Assembly (NCBI RefSeq): GCF_000379125.1
Contig: NZ_KB900627.1
Span: 771,627 to 835,626, forward strand
Reading direction: 5' to 3'
Origin: Methylosinus sp. LW4
Lineage (GTDB): Bacteria > Pseudomonadota > Alphaproteobacteria > Rhizobiales > Beijerinckiaceae
Length of the DNA stretch: 64,000 nt
In this document: in pieces, positions 8,567 to 17,300 of the stretch
How positions within the stretch are numbered: the stretch's first letter is position 1
Layout: every line of letters begins with the position of its first letter
Translations under genes and position numbers: made by a program
The notes under the pieces: model-generated
The model's input: only the letters and a program-made list of their open reading frames with translations
Told to the model about the DNA's origin: nothing
Databases searched by the model: none

Positions 8567-8790
8567 GAAGACAAGCTCGGCCTCGCTCGAAGAGGGAACG
8601 CCGCCACAACGTCTCCATGTCTCCGAGAGCTGTGCCATTTTTACAACGCATCGGGACTTTGGCAACCCTGAAGCGTGAAAGCCCCCGAAAACTCGGTCGC
8701 GATTATGCCCATGTAAGGTTGCCCCATTAAGCACGGGAGCGACGGTGCCGCTCCAGTCGCGAGCGTCGCCGCTTCGAGACGGTCCCGCCT
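8567..8790. promoter_or_regulatory. Divergent promoter region of the sensor/receptor module
   Basis: These 224 bases separate the response regulator (minus) from the secreted-protein/TonB operon (plus) and must hold both promoters. An inverted pair GGCAACC (8661-8667) and GGTTGCC (8717-8723), 49 bases apart, is the only symmetrical element I noticed; it could be a regulator site. No clear -35/-10 pair was identified. Confidence 0.3.
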
Positions 8791-9180
8791 ATGACGACGA
8801 CGCCCTCGCCCCCGCTGCACAGGCCGAAGATACGATCGGCCGTCGCATTGCTGTGCGTGCTTCTATTGCAAGCGATCGTCTCGCTGTCGCATTCGATGAT
8901 CGCCTGTCCGGCCGACGCTTCGCGGATCGAAATGCGATGCGGCCGGGATCGGATCGCCGCGGGCCATCCGACGAAGCAGGTCGGCGCCTTCGACTGCAAG
9001 ACCTGCGTTCTCGTCGAATGCGGCTCGTGGTCTAGCGACGCGCCGCAGTGGAGCGTGACCCTCGACGCTTCACAGAGGTATGACTTTCGCGCGCCATGGC
9101 GCGCCGCCGACGAAGGGCTCACCACACGCGGCGTCCACAAGAAGGCCTGGTCCTCCAGAGCGCCTCCGCTTCTCTCCTGA
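8791..9180 (+). CDS. Small secreted or membrane-anchored protein upstream of TonB receptor
   Basis: This 129-residue protein has an N-terminal hydrophobic segment (AVALLCVLLLQAIVSLSH, about residues 17-34) that would act as a signal or anchor. The rest is polar with five cysteines, including FDCKTCVLVECG, which could bind metal or form disulfides. The tail ending SRAPPLLS resembles the C-termini of DUF2946-type proteins found next to metal transporters, but I do not claim membership. It lies 78 bp before the receptor gene in the same direction and is probably the first gene of that operon. Confidence 0.5.
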   Translation: MTTTPSPPLHRPKIRSAVALLCVLLLQAIVSLSHSMIACPADASRIEMRCGRDRIAAGHPTKQVGAFDCKTCVLVECGSWSSDAPQWSVTLDASQRYDFRAPWRAADEGLTTRGVHKKAWSSRAPPLLS

Positions 9181-9258
9181 CCGAACGATGCGGCGTCCCG
9201 CCGCGCTCGAATCCCTTCGGATCGCGTCGGCTCACAGCCACGCCAGGAGAATTTCATA

Positions 9259-11529
9259 ATGCTTCGCTTCATGCTGTTGCGCGGCGCGTCGGCCGGCGCG
9301 CTCACCCTAGGGCTCGCCTCTGCGGCCTTCGCTCAAGAGGCTCTGCCGACCATCGAGATCGGCCACGCCGCGCCGACCCGCGCCGACGCCCCATCGATCG
9401 TTTCGCTCACGCGTCCCGCGCCGGAGAACAATGACACCTACCATCCGGAGACCGCGACGACGGCGCTCAAGACCAACACGCCAATCATGGACACGCCGGC
9501 CTCGGTCCAAGTCGTCCCGCGCGCCGTGCTCAACGACCAGAAGATCGTCACGGTCGGCGATGCGGTCAACAACATCAGCGGCGTCATCGCCCCGGATGTG
9601 CGGCAGACCGGCGACCCGACCTTCTGGATCCGCGGATTTTTGACCTACGATTATTATCTCGACGGCATTCGCATCCACACGATCGACACCGGCTCGCGCC
9701 AAAATCTCGCCAATGTCGACCGCATCGAAGTCCTCAAAGGGCCGGCCTCCATTCTTTTCGGCCGCGCCGAGCCTGGGGGAGTCGTCAATGTCGTGACCAA
9801 ACGTCCCTTGGAGACGCCCTATTACGCCATCGGCCAGGAGCTCGCATCCTATGGCGAGACGCGCACGACACTCGACGCCACTGGGCCCCTCACGCTAGAC
9901 AAGAACCTGCTCTATCGATTCAATCTCGCCTATGAGAACACCCATGACTTCTGGAGGTTCTCCGACGGTCGAAATTTTTCGATCGCGCCGAAGCTCCTAT
10001 GGAAGCCGGACCAGCAGACGGAAGTCGAGCTGTCATTGCAATATAGCCGCGCTGCGACAGCGACCGCGGCCTGGTCTCCGGCCTTCACCACGCTCGACGC
10101 CAATCCACTCGGCGCCATCGCATTCGGGGCGCGTCCGCTGTCGTTCCGCCCTGTGACGGAGAGCCTCAATCAACCCTGGCAGCGCGGCAAGCAGGATGAA
10201 ATCCAGATCGGATTGACCTTTTCCCACGATCTCAACGAGAATTGGAACCTCAAGCAGCGATTTTTCGCTCAGGTCGTCAACCAATTCAACTTCAACGGAG
10301 GGTCTTTCGGCTGGGATCCGGTCACGCCGTTCCAGCTCGACAATTACGCCTATCTCCTCCCGGTCTTCGAGCAGCACAATTATTACGGCAATATCGACCT
10401 CACAGGTAAGGTCGATCTCGCAGGCGCGAGCCACACTCTGCTCATCGGCGCCGATTATCAGCGATTCGACTCGAGCGGCTTCAATTTCATCACCTTCGAC
10501 GGCGTGCCGAACATCAATATTCTCGCGCCCACCTATCTCAAGATCTTGCCCACCGCCTTCGATCCGATGTCGCGCTCGGATTTCGCCACGCATCTCGACT
10601 GGTGGGGGATCTATGTTCAGGACCAGGTCGAGCTGCCTTTCGGCTTCCATTTGCTGGCGGGAATGCGGCACGATCACGCGATCGATTATGACGAAATCGG
10701 CAAGAAGGTCTCGAGCAACGCTCAACGGGTCACGCCGCGCTTCGGACTTTTGTGGCGGCCGATCCGGGAGGTCAGCCTCTATGGCAGCTATCTCACCAAT
10801 TTCGGCGCCGCCAATGGCGATACGCGTCGGCCACTGCCGCCGGAGACCGCGCAACAATGGGAAGTCGGCGCCAAAGCCGAATTGTTGAGCGGGAAATTGA
10901 CTGCGACCCTCGCCTATTACGACCTCGCAAAACAGCATCTGGCGACGCCCGACCCCGATCCGGCGCTGGCGGCACAAGGCTATTTCAAAGCGATCGGCGA
11001 AGTGCGCAATCGCGGCGTCGAGCTCGACGTCGCGGGCGAGGTGACGCCCGGCCTCAAGGTCATCGGCGGCTATTCCTATATCGCCTCGATGATCGTCAAC
11101 GACGGCTATTGCGTCGACCCATTCAACAACCCGAACGGGTCTTGCGTGTACGACGGCTCAGGAAACCTGCTCAGCGTCACCGGCGCCAAGGGCAAGCGAT
11201 TGGGCGGCGTGCCCCGCCACGCCGGCAGCCTGTGGGCCACTTATGAATTCCAAGACGCGACGTTCCGCGGCCTCAAGCTGGGGGCGGGCGCTATCGCGCG
11301 CAGCCTCGCTTCGGGCGACAACTTCAACGATTTCCAAATCCCCGGCTACGCCACCGTCGCGCTGATGGCCGGCTATGAGACGAAGATTCTCGACAAGCGC
11401 ACGACGTTCCAGATCAATGTCAACAATCTCCTCGACACGCGCTACTACCAGCAAGGCTATGCGTCCAATTTCTCCGTCACCACAGGCGCGCCGCGCAGCT
11501 TCCGCGGCTCGATGAAAGTCGAGTTCTAA
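9259..11529 (+). CDS. TonB-dependent siderophore-type receptor
   Basis: This is an outer-membrane beta-barrel receptor of 756 residues. It has a signal peptide ending about residue 25 (ASAAFAQ) and a plug domain (TPASVQVVPRAVLNDQ, then FWIRGFLTYDYYLDGIRI and VDRIEVLKGPASILFGRAEP). The barrel ends in NLLDTRYYQQGY and a terminal aromatic (KVEF). There is no N-terminal STN signalling domain, so it is a transporter rather than a transducer, consistent with regulation by the nearby two-component system. AGGAG precedes ATG 9259. The substrate is likely a ferric siderophore or other metal chelate; the sequence does not tell which. Confidence 0.93.
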   Translation: MLRFMLLRGASAGALTLGLASAAFAQEALPTIEIGHAAPTRADAPSIVSLTRPAPENNDTYHPETATTALKTNTPIMDTPASVQVVPRAVLNDQKIVTVGDAVNNISGVIAPDVRQTGDPTFWIRGFLTYDYYLDGIRIHTIDTGSRQNLANVDRIEVLKGPASILFGRAEPGGVVNVVTKRPLETPYYAIGQELASYGETRTTLDATGPLTLDKNLLYRFNLAYENTHDFWRFSDGRNFSIAPKLLWKPDQQTEVELSLQYSRAATATAAWSPAFTTLDANPLGAIAFGARPLSFRPVTESLNQPWQRGKQDEIQIGLTFSHDLNENWNLKQRFFAQVVNQFNFNGGSFGWDPVTPFQLDNYAYLLPVFEQHNYYGNIDLTGKVDLAGASHTLLIGADYQRFDSSGFNFITFDGVPNINILAPTYLKILPTAFDPMSRSDFATHLDWWGIYVQDQVELPFGFHLLAGMRHDHAIDYDEIGKKVSSNAQRVTPRFGLLWRPIREVSLYGSYLTNFGAANGDTRRPLPPETAQQWEVGAKAELLSGKLTATLAYYDLAKQHLATPDPDPALAAQGYFKAIGEVRNRGVELDVAGEVTPGLKVIGGYSYIASMIVNDGYCVDPFNNPNGSCVYDGSGNLLSVTGAKGKRLGGVPRHAGSLWATYEFQDATFRGLKLGAGAIARSLASGDNFNDFQIPGYATVALMAGYETKILDKRTTFQINVNNLLDTRYYQQGYASNFSVTTGAPRSFRGSMKVEF

Positions 11530-11532
11530 CGC

Positions 11533-12735
11533 ATGATTCGCCGCGCCTTCGTCGTCGTTCACCGGTGGGTCGGGCTGCTGCTCGCGGGCTTCCTCCTTCT
11601 GGAGGGGCTCACGGGCGCACTGCTTGCCTTCAATGACGACCTCGAGCGACTGATCAGCCCGCAGCTCTATGCCGAGCTGCGCCCGGATCAGCGGCTCGAC
11701 CTCTCGACGATCGCCGAGCGCGTCGAAGCGGCCGCGCCCGACGCGCGACTGGCCTATATGTTCGCTTACGACCGCCAGATCGTCGCGCGCTGCATCCCTC
11801 GGAAAAGCGCCGAGACCGGCGTCCCACTCGCGATCGGCTTCACCCATATGTTCCTCGATCCATGGACCGGCGAGGAGCTCGGGCGACGCCGCAATGGCGA
11901 TCTCTCCCAGGGTCCGATCAATCTCATGTCCTTCGTCTATGAGCTGCATATGCAGCTCGCTCTCGGCCCCTGGGGCGCATTCTGCCTCGGCGTCGTCGCG
12001 CTGGTGTGGACGCTCGACTGCTTCTACGCCCTTTATCTGACGTTGCCGCAGACGACGAGCACGTTCTGGCGACGGTGGAAGTCCTCCTGGCTCGTCAAAT
12101 GGAGAGCCGGCGCATTTCGCCTCAATTTCGATCTGCATCGGGCGGGCGGCCTGTGGTTTTGGCCGCTGTTCGTCGTCTTCGCCTGGTCCGGGGTCATGTT
12201 CGATTGGCTGACGGCCTATGAGGCAGTCACGAGAGCCGTTCTTCCTTTTCGGGGATTCGAGGAGGAAATCCGGACCATCGACGCCCGTCCGAAGGAGGCG
12301 CCGCGGCTCGGATGGCGCGCCGCCTTGGTCGCGGCAGACCGTGGAATGAAGGATGTCGCGCAAGCGCGCGGCGCGACGCTCGGCGCGCCGTTCATGTTCG
12401 GTTATATCGAGGATTTCGGCGCCTACACCTACGGAGCCAAAAGCGATCTCGACATTCAGCGACGCAATGCAATCGCCGGCGTCTGGGTCGACGGCGATAC
12501 GGGAGCCGTCGTCACCGTCTTTCCCCCGATCGACGAGCCGATCGGCAACACGCTGTCGAATTGGCTGCGCGCATTGCACTTCGGCGACCTCGGCGGCTCC
12601 CTCCTTTATCGGATCGTCGTCTGCCTCTGCGGCGTCGTGGTCGCGATCGTTTCGACGACCGGCGTCTACATCTGGTGGAGGAAGCGCCGGGCGCGGACGC
12701 GTCACGTCCAGGCAAAAGCCCTGCAGTCGACATGA
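11533..12735 (+). CDS. PepSY-associated membrane protein
   Basis: This is a 400-residue inner-membrane protein of the PepSY_TM family often paired with TonB siderophore receptors and thought to act in ferric-siderophore reduction or processing. Segments include VVVHRWVGLLLAGFLLLEGL (about residues 8-27), a helix near 150, a helix near 210 (WFWPLFVVFAWSGVMF) and one near 370, ending in WWRKRR. Conserved histidines in the helices (VHRWVG, ELHMQL, LHRAGG, ALHFGD) could bind haem or metal. It starts 3 bp after the receptor stop, so the two are clearly in one operon. Confidence 0.87.
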   Translation: MIRRAFVVVHRWVGLLLAGFLLLEGLTGALLAFNDDLERLISPQLYAELRPDQRLDLSTIAERVEAAAPDARLAYMFAYDRQIVARCIPRKSAETGVPLAIGFTHMFLDPWTGEELGRRRNGDLSQGPINLMSFVYELHMQLALGPWGAFCLGVVALVWTLDCFYALYLTLPQTTSTFWRRWKSSWLVKWRAGAFRLNFDLHRAGGLWFWPLFVVFAWSGVMFDWLTAYEAVTRAVLPFRGFEEEIRTIDARPKEAPRLGWRAALVAADRGMKDVAQARGATLGAPFMFGYIEDFGAYTYGAKSDLDIQRRNAIAGVWVDGDTGAVVTVFPPIDEPIGNTLSNWLRALHFGDLGGSLLYRIVVCLCGVVVAIVSTTGVYIWWRKRRARTRHVQAKALQST

Positions 12736-12769
12736 CCACGGCGATCGAGCGCGGCATTTTCGCGAGCCG

Positions 12770-13975
12770 ATGCGAGCAATGACCTTTTTCGCGCGCATTC
12801 GCCGACGGCGCGGCTGGATCATTCTAGGGCTGACAATCCCGGCCCTGTTGATCTGGCGCCTTCTCGCGTCCGAGCCGCCCATTCGCTACGAAACGGCGCG
12901 GGCCATCCGGCAAGACATAGAGAATTTCGTTCTGGCGACCGGGACTTTGCAGGCCATCCGGCAGGTCGACGTCGGAACGCGCGTGACCGGTCAATTGAAA
13001 TCGTTGAAGGTCGGGCTCGGCGAGCACGTCCACGAAGGCCAATTGCTCGCCGAGATCGACCCCGTCTTGCCGGCGAGCGAGCTGCGAGCCGCGCGGGCGA
13101 GCCTCGCCAATCTCGAAGCGCAACGGACCTCGGCAATCTCCAATGCGCGCCGCTCGGAGCTCGAATTGGCCCGGCAGCGCGGCATGATGGCGAAGTCGGC
13201 GACGTCGCGCCGAGATTTCGAAAACGCCGAAGCGCAGGCGCTTTCGGACAAGGCGAATGTTCTCGCTCTGGCGGCGCAGATCGATCAGGCGGAAAGTCAA
13301 GTCGATATTGCGAGCGCCAATCTCGCCTATACCAAAATCACGGCCCCGATCGACGGCGACGTCGTCGGCGTTCTCGCGCAGGAGGGCCAGACCGTCGTCG
13401 CCGCCCAGATCGTACCGGTTCTGTTGAAGCTAGCACGCCTCGACTCGATGACGGTCCGCACGCAAATTTCCGAAGCCGATGTGATCAATGTGAAAGTCGG
13501 CCAGCGCGTCTCTTTCGGGGTGATGGGCGATTCGGACAAACGATATTCGGCGATTCTCCGCGCCGTCGAGCCGGCGCCACAGAATTACAGCGATCCCACG
13601 ACGACGCAGACGAACGCGCAAACGTCATCGACCGCTGGAAGCGGCGCGGCCGCCGTGTTCTACAATGCGCTTTTCGACACGCCCAATCCGGACCGTCGAT
13701 TGCGAATCGGCATGACGGCGCAAGTGTCGATCACGCTCGATGTGACGAAGAATGCGCTGACGATCCCGGCGACCGTCCTGCGCGCACAGGAAGCCGACGG
13801 ACGCTACCGCCTGCGCGTCATCGGTGCGGACGGCCGCATCGAAAATCGTCTGGTTCGTATCGGCGTCGACAATCGCATTCTGGCGGAGGTCGTGGACGGG
13901 CTGGCGGAAGGCGAGCGGATCGTCGCCTCGGATGCGCCGATCGCATCCGACCCTCACACGTCGGCGCGACAATGA
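12770..13975 (+). CDS. macA: MacA-type periplasmic adaptor
   Basis: This is a membrane-fusion protein of a tripartite ABC efflux pump, 401 residues. A membrane anchor lies at about residues 15-32 (WIILGLTIPALLIW). The lipoyl-like half motifs are VGTRVTGQLKSLKVGLGEHV and ITAPIDGDVVGVLAQEGQTV. A coiled-coil hairpin lies between (about residues 100-185), followed by beta-barrel domains and a C-terminal GLAEGERIV. The chosen start is ATG 12770 (MRAMTFF); ATG 12779 is an alternative. The stop overlaps the macB start. It would link MacB to an outer-membrane TolC, which is not in this window. Confidence 0.88.
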   Translation: MRAMTFFARIRRRRGWIILGLTIPALLIWRLLASEPPIRYETARAIRQDIENFVLATGTLQAIRQVDVGTRVTGQLKSLKVGLGEHVHEGQLLAEIDPVLPASELRAARASLANLEAQRTSAISNARRSELELARQRGMMAKSATSRRDFENAEAQALSDKANVLALAAQIDQAESQVDIASANLAYTKITAPIDGDVVGVLAQEGQTVVAAQIVPVLLKLARLDSMTVRTQISEADVINVKVGQRVSFGVMGDSDKRYSAILRAVEPAPQNYSDPTTTQTNAQTSSTAGSGAAAVFYNALFDTPNPDRRLRIGMTAQVSITLDVTKNALTIPATVLRAQEADGRYRLRVIGADGRIENRLVRIGVDNRILAEVVDGLAEGERIVASDAPIASDPHTSARQ

Positions 13976-15954
13976 AAGGGGCGCTGATCGAGCTGCGCGG
14001 GGCGGAGCGGCGCTACGCTGAAGCGGAGCAGGAGATCTATGCGTTGCGCGGCGTCGATCTCGATATCGCCGCTGGCGAAATGATCGCGCTCATGGGTGCC
14101 TCCGGCTCCGGAAAATCCACTCTGATGAATGTCTTGGGATGCCTCGACCGGCTCAGCGCCGGCAGCTATCGCCTCGCGGGAGGAGAGATCGGATCGCTCG
14201 ATCGCGATGCGCTCGCGGCGCTGCGGCGCTCCCGCTTCGGCTTCGTGTTTCAGCGCTATCACTTGCTCCCACAGCTCTCCGCGCTCGCCAATGTCGAGAT
14301 CCCGGCGATCTATGCCGGCCTCGACGCGCAAGAGCGTCGCGCGCGGAGCCGGCGGCTCCTGGAACGGCTAGGGCTCAGCGAACGCCTCGGTCATCGCCCG
14401 AGCCAATTGTCCGGCGGCCAGCAGCAGAGGGTCTCGATCGCTCGCGCTCTGATGAATGGCGGCGAGATCATTCTCGCCGACGAACCCACTGGCGCGCTCG
14501 ACAGCCGCAACGGCCGGGAGGTCATGGACCTCCTGATCGAGCTCAACCGGCGGGGTCATACGTTGATCATCGCGACCCATGACCCGAGCGTTGCGGAGCA
14601 CGCTCGGCGCATCGTCGAGCTCGCCGACGGACGCATCGTGTCCGACCGGCCGACGGAGCGAGACCTGCGTCGTCGCGATCCGAATGCCGTTTTGGCCGAC
14701 GTCCAGGATGCGGAGGACGGGCATCCGGCCGACAAAGGCGGGGCCGCGCTCTGGACGCGATTGGCCGAAGCCGCCCTAATGGCCGTGACAGCGCTCGTGT
14801 CGCATCGGCTTCGTACAGCGCTGACCTTGCTCGGCGTCGTCATCGGCATCGTGTCTGTCGTCACCATGGTGGCGGTGGGCGAGGCCGCGCAGCGGTTTCT
14901 CGCGGAAGAGCTTCGGGGCTTCATGACCAATACACTCGAAATCTACCCCGGGAGGGATTGGGGGGACCCGGATCAAAAGCGCATCCAGACCTTGAATGGG
15001 GGAGATGTGGCGGCTCTCCGTCGACAAGAATATGTCATGGCGGTCAGTCCGCTGATAGAGCAAACCGCTTTGTTGCGCCTCGGCTCCGTCAGAGGCTCCG
15101 CGACGGTAAGCGGCGTTGGCGCCGGCTATTTCGAGATGATGCGGCTGCCGATCGAGCGCGGCGCGGCGTTCCGCGCGTCCGACATCGAGAGACAATCTCA
15201 GGTCGTCGTTATCGACGCCAATGTGAGGCAGCGCTTTTTTGCCGGCGTGGATCCGATCGGTTCGATACTCTTCGTCGGCCGATTACCCTGCATAGTCATC
15301 GGCGTGGCGGGACGCAATTATCGACAGGAGGCCCGCGGCGGTGGCGCGCGGCTGAACATATGGATTCCTCAGACGACGATGACGGCGCGCTTCGTCGGCC
15401 GGGACTACTTCGACAGCATCGTCGTCGCTCTGCGCGAGGGGGCGACGCCGAAGCCGGCGGAGGAGCGGTTGACGCCCTTTTTGACGGAGCGACACAAAAC
15501 CAAGGACTTCATGGTGTTCAATCTCGCCGACGAGATCAAGTCGAACGTCGCCCTCTATGAGGCGATGTCGTTGCTGCTCGCGGTGATCGGAGGCGTTTCG
15601 CTCACGATCGGCGGCGTCGGCGTGATGAACATCATGCTCGTGTCGGTCGCCGAGCGTGCGCGCGAGATCGGCGTCCGCATGGCCGTTGGCGCATCGCAGG
15701 CGGATATCCGGCGGCAATTCCTGATCGAGGCCGTTCTCATCTGTCTCATCGGCGGCGCGCTCGGCATCGTCCTGTCTAATGTCGTCTGCGAGATCGCCGC
15801 ATTCTTTCTCCCGCCACGATGGGAGATTCGACTTTCCCTTTCGGCCATGGCGGCAGCTCTCGTGAGCGCCACGCTGACTGGCGTGATCTTCGGCTACGCG
15901 CCGGCGCGCAACGCGGCCCGCCTCGATCCCGTAGAAGCGCTTGCTCGGGACTGA
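13972..15954 (+). CDS. macB: MacB-type ABC efflux ATPase/permease
   Basis: This is a 660-residue fusion of ABC ATPase and permease. The ATPase part has Walker A GASGSGKST (about residue 42), signature LSGGQQQRVSIARAL (about 145) and Walker B EIILADEPTGALD. The permease part has one membrane helix near residue 275, a large periplasmic MacB core domain, and three C-terminal helices with the FtsX-like GVMNIMLVSVAERAREIGVR. The ATGA overlap with macA shows coupling. MacAB relatives export macrolides, lipoproteins and siderophores (PvdRT-type recycling); the company of a TonB receptor favours a siderophore role, which is inference. Confidence 0.92.
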   Translation: MKGALIELRGAERRYAEAEQEIYALRGVDLDIAAGEMIALMGASGSGKSTLMNVLGCLDRLSAGSYRLAGGEIGSLDRDALAALRRSRFGFVFQRYHLLPQLSALANVEIPAIYAGLDAQERRARSRRLLERLGLSERLGHRPSQLSGGQQQRVSIARALMNGGEIILADEPTGALDSRNGREVMDLLIELNRRGHTLIIATHDPSVAEHARRIVELADGRIVSDRPTERDLRRRDPNAVLADVQDAEDGHPADKGGAALWTRLAEAALMAVTALVSHRLRTALTLLGVVIGIVSVVTMVAVGEAAQRFLAEELRGFMTNTLEIYPGRDWGDPDQKRIQTLNGGDVAALRRQEYVMAVSPLIEQTALLRLGSVRGSATVSGVGAGYFEMMRLPIERGAAFRASDIERQSQVVVIDANVRQRFFAGVDPIGSILFVGRLPCIVIGVAGRNYRQEARGGGARLNIWIPQTTMTARFVGRDYFDSIVVALREGATPKPAEERLTPFLTERHKTKDFMVFNLADEIKSNVALYEAMSLLLAVIGGVSLTIGGVGVMNIMLVSVAERAREIGVRMAVGASQADIRRQFLIEAVLICLIGGALGIVLSNVVCEIAAFFLPPRWEIRLSLSAMAAALVSATLTGVIFGYAPARNAARLDPVEALARD

Positions 15955-16147
15955 CCCGATGTTCGAAATCGAAAGACGAGAAAAACGGGTCGGTCGCGCG
16001 AAGCGAAGCAGCGGCGAGCAATTTTCGGAACGGGCTGCTCGACAGCGGCTGTGACGAGCTTGTCTCGCAGTCGAAGGCTCTGGTGCGAATGGCGTGAGCG
16101 GGACATAGTCCCTCCGTAGGCGCAACCGGACGCTGGGGCAACGGGCG

Positions 16148-16803
16148 ATGCTGAGTGTGGACGATCTTTTCAAAGGCCGCCATCACGAAATCATCGTTCT
16201 CGGCGTGCGCTGGTATCTGCGATACAAGCCAGCTTCCGAGATCTCGTAGAAATGATGGCGGAACGTGGCTTGTCTTTGGCCTATACGACCATCATGCGCT
16301 GGGTTCAGCGCTACGTTCCGGAGTTCGAAAAGCGGTGGCGGATCGTGGCGCGTCGACGAGACCTACGTCAAGATCAATGGTCGTTGGATCTATCTCTACC
16401 GCGCCGTCGCCAAGGCGGGGAAGTCGGTGGACTTTTTGCTACCCGCAAAGCGAGATGCCGCCGCCCCCGAAGCGTTTTTCCGTAGTGCTTTCACGAGCCA
16501 CAAACGACCGCCGCGCAAAATCACGCTCGACGGATATCAGGCGTCACATCGTGCGGCGCACGAACTTCTCGCGCGGCATAGAGGCGGCGCACGGACTCAA
16601 ATTCGATCTTCGAAATACCTGAATTCCTCATTGAACAGGATCACCGATCAATCAAGCTTCGTTTGGGACCTATGGTCGGGTTCAAGCGGTTCCGCCATGC
16701 GGCGATCACGATCGCCGAAAGAAAGGGCCAATTCGCACTGAGCAAATTTGGAGCTGCCGGGACAACGGCACCCGAAATCTGGAACGCAGCGCTGGCTGCC
16801 TGA
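16148..16803 (+). pseudogene. Degenerate IS6-family transposase
   Basis: IS6/IS26-type transposase pieces are spread over several frames. MLSVDDLFKGRHHEIIVLGV opens from 16148 and meets two stops near 16248. MMAERGLSLAYTTIMRWVQR follows in another frame. SWRVDETYVKINGRWIYLYR (DDE motif region) comes next, and the end is MVGFKRFRHAAITIAERKGQ up to TGA 16803. At least two frame changes and in-frame stops make it inactive. It lies downstream of macB on the same strand. Confidence 0.75.
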
Positions 16804-16806
16804 TCC

Positions 16807-17191
16807 TCATGAAGGTCCGACCCCTTTTGCCTCGCCATCCCCAAAATTTGTACCGCAACCATCTTCACCGGCTTGCGGTTCGGATTGCGCCATTTCGCCA
16901 AAAAGCGTTCGTGGTTGGAAAAGCTCCCTCTGTAGCCGCGTGCTTTGATTTCTTGGAAAAGGCGCGGCCGCGCGCCACCGGCCCAGGCGCAACTCGAGAA
17001 CGACAGGAACACCTTGGATTGGAAGGTCCTGCAGACGCCGGGCCAGCCGTGACGCGCTGTCGATACTCCTCCACACTCGGGGCATGACCGTACCCCGGCT
17101 CCGTCCGCCGATACGTGCCAGCGATTCTCCCGAAATACAACGCTGGCACGACGACTCCCGGCCCAAAGGCCAAATTCAATTTCTTTGTCAT
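16807..17191 (-). pseudogene. ISL3-family transposase remnant
   Basis: Fragments on the minus strand recall ISL3 transposases. A zinc-binding-like SCPECGGVSTARH is followed, in a second frame, by LARRLQDLPIQGVPVVLELR. In the first frame again comes RLFQEIKARGYRGSFSNHER, the usual 'G-Y-x-G-S' motif downstream of the helix-turn-helix. The frame changes show decay, and the DDE core is absent. The assignment rests on pattern memory. Confidence 0.5.
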
Positions 17192-17300
17192 ACCCTATTG
17201 AGACGCCCAAGCTACGCCCTTGGCAAGGCAAAGCAAATAGAGTGACGCAGACCTTCTTTAATTGCCAATCGACAGGAGTCGAGATCGACGACGGCGCCCG

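Noticed and set aside
11158..12882. 574-codon minus-strand open frame opposite the PepSY gene
   Set aside because: High GC keeps antisense frames open; the plus-strand frame has membrane helices and operon spacing, while this one is only charged, low-complexity sequence.
6441..15954. Methanobactin gene cluster
   Set aside because: A TonB receptor next to transport genes suggested it, but no precursor peptide or mbnB/mbnC-type gene was seen; the operon is better described as TonB-PepSY-MacAB.
15951..15995. Terminator after macB
   Set aside because: A short GACCCG/CGGGTC pair exists, but the loop is long and there is no T-run on the proper strand.
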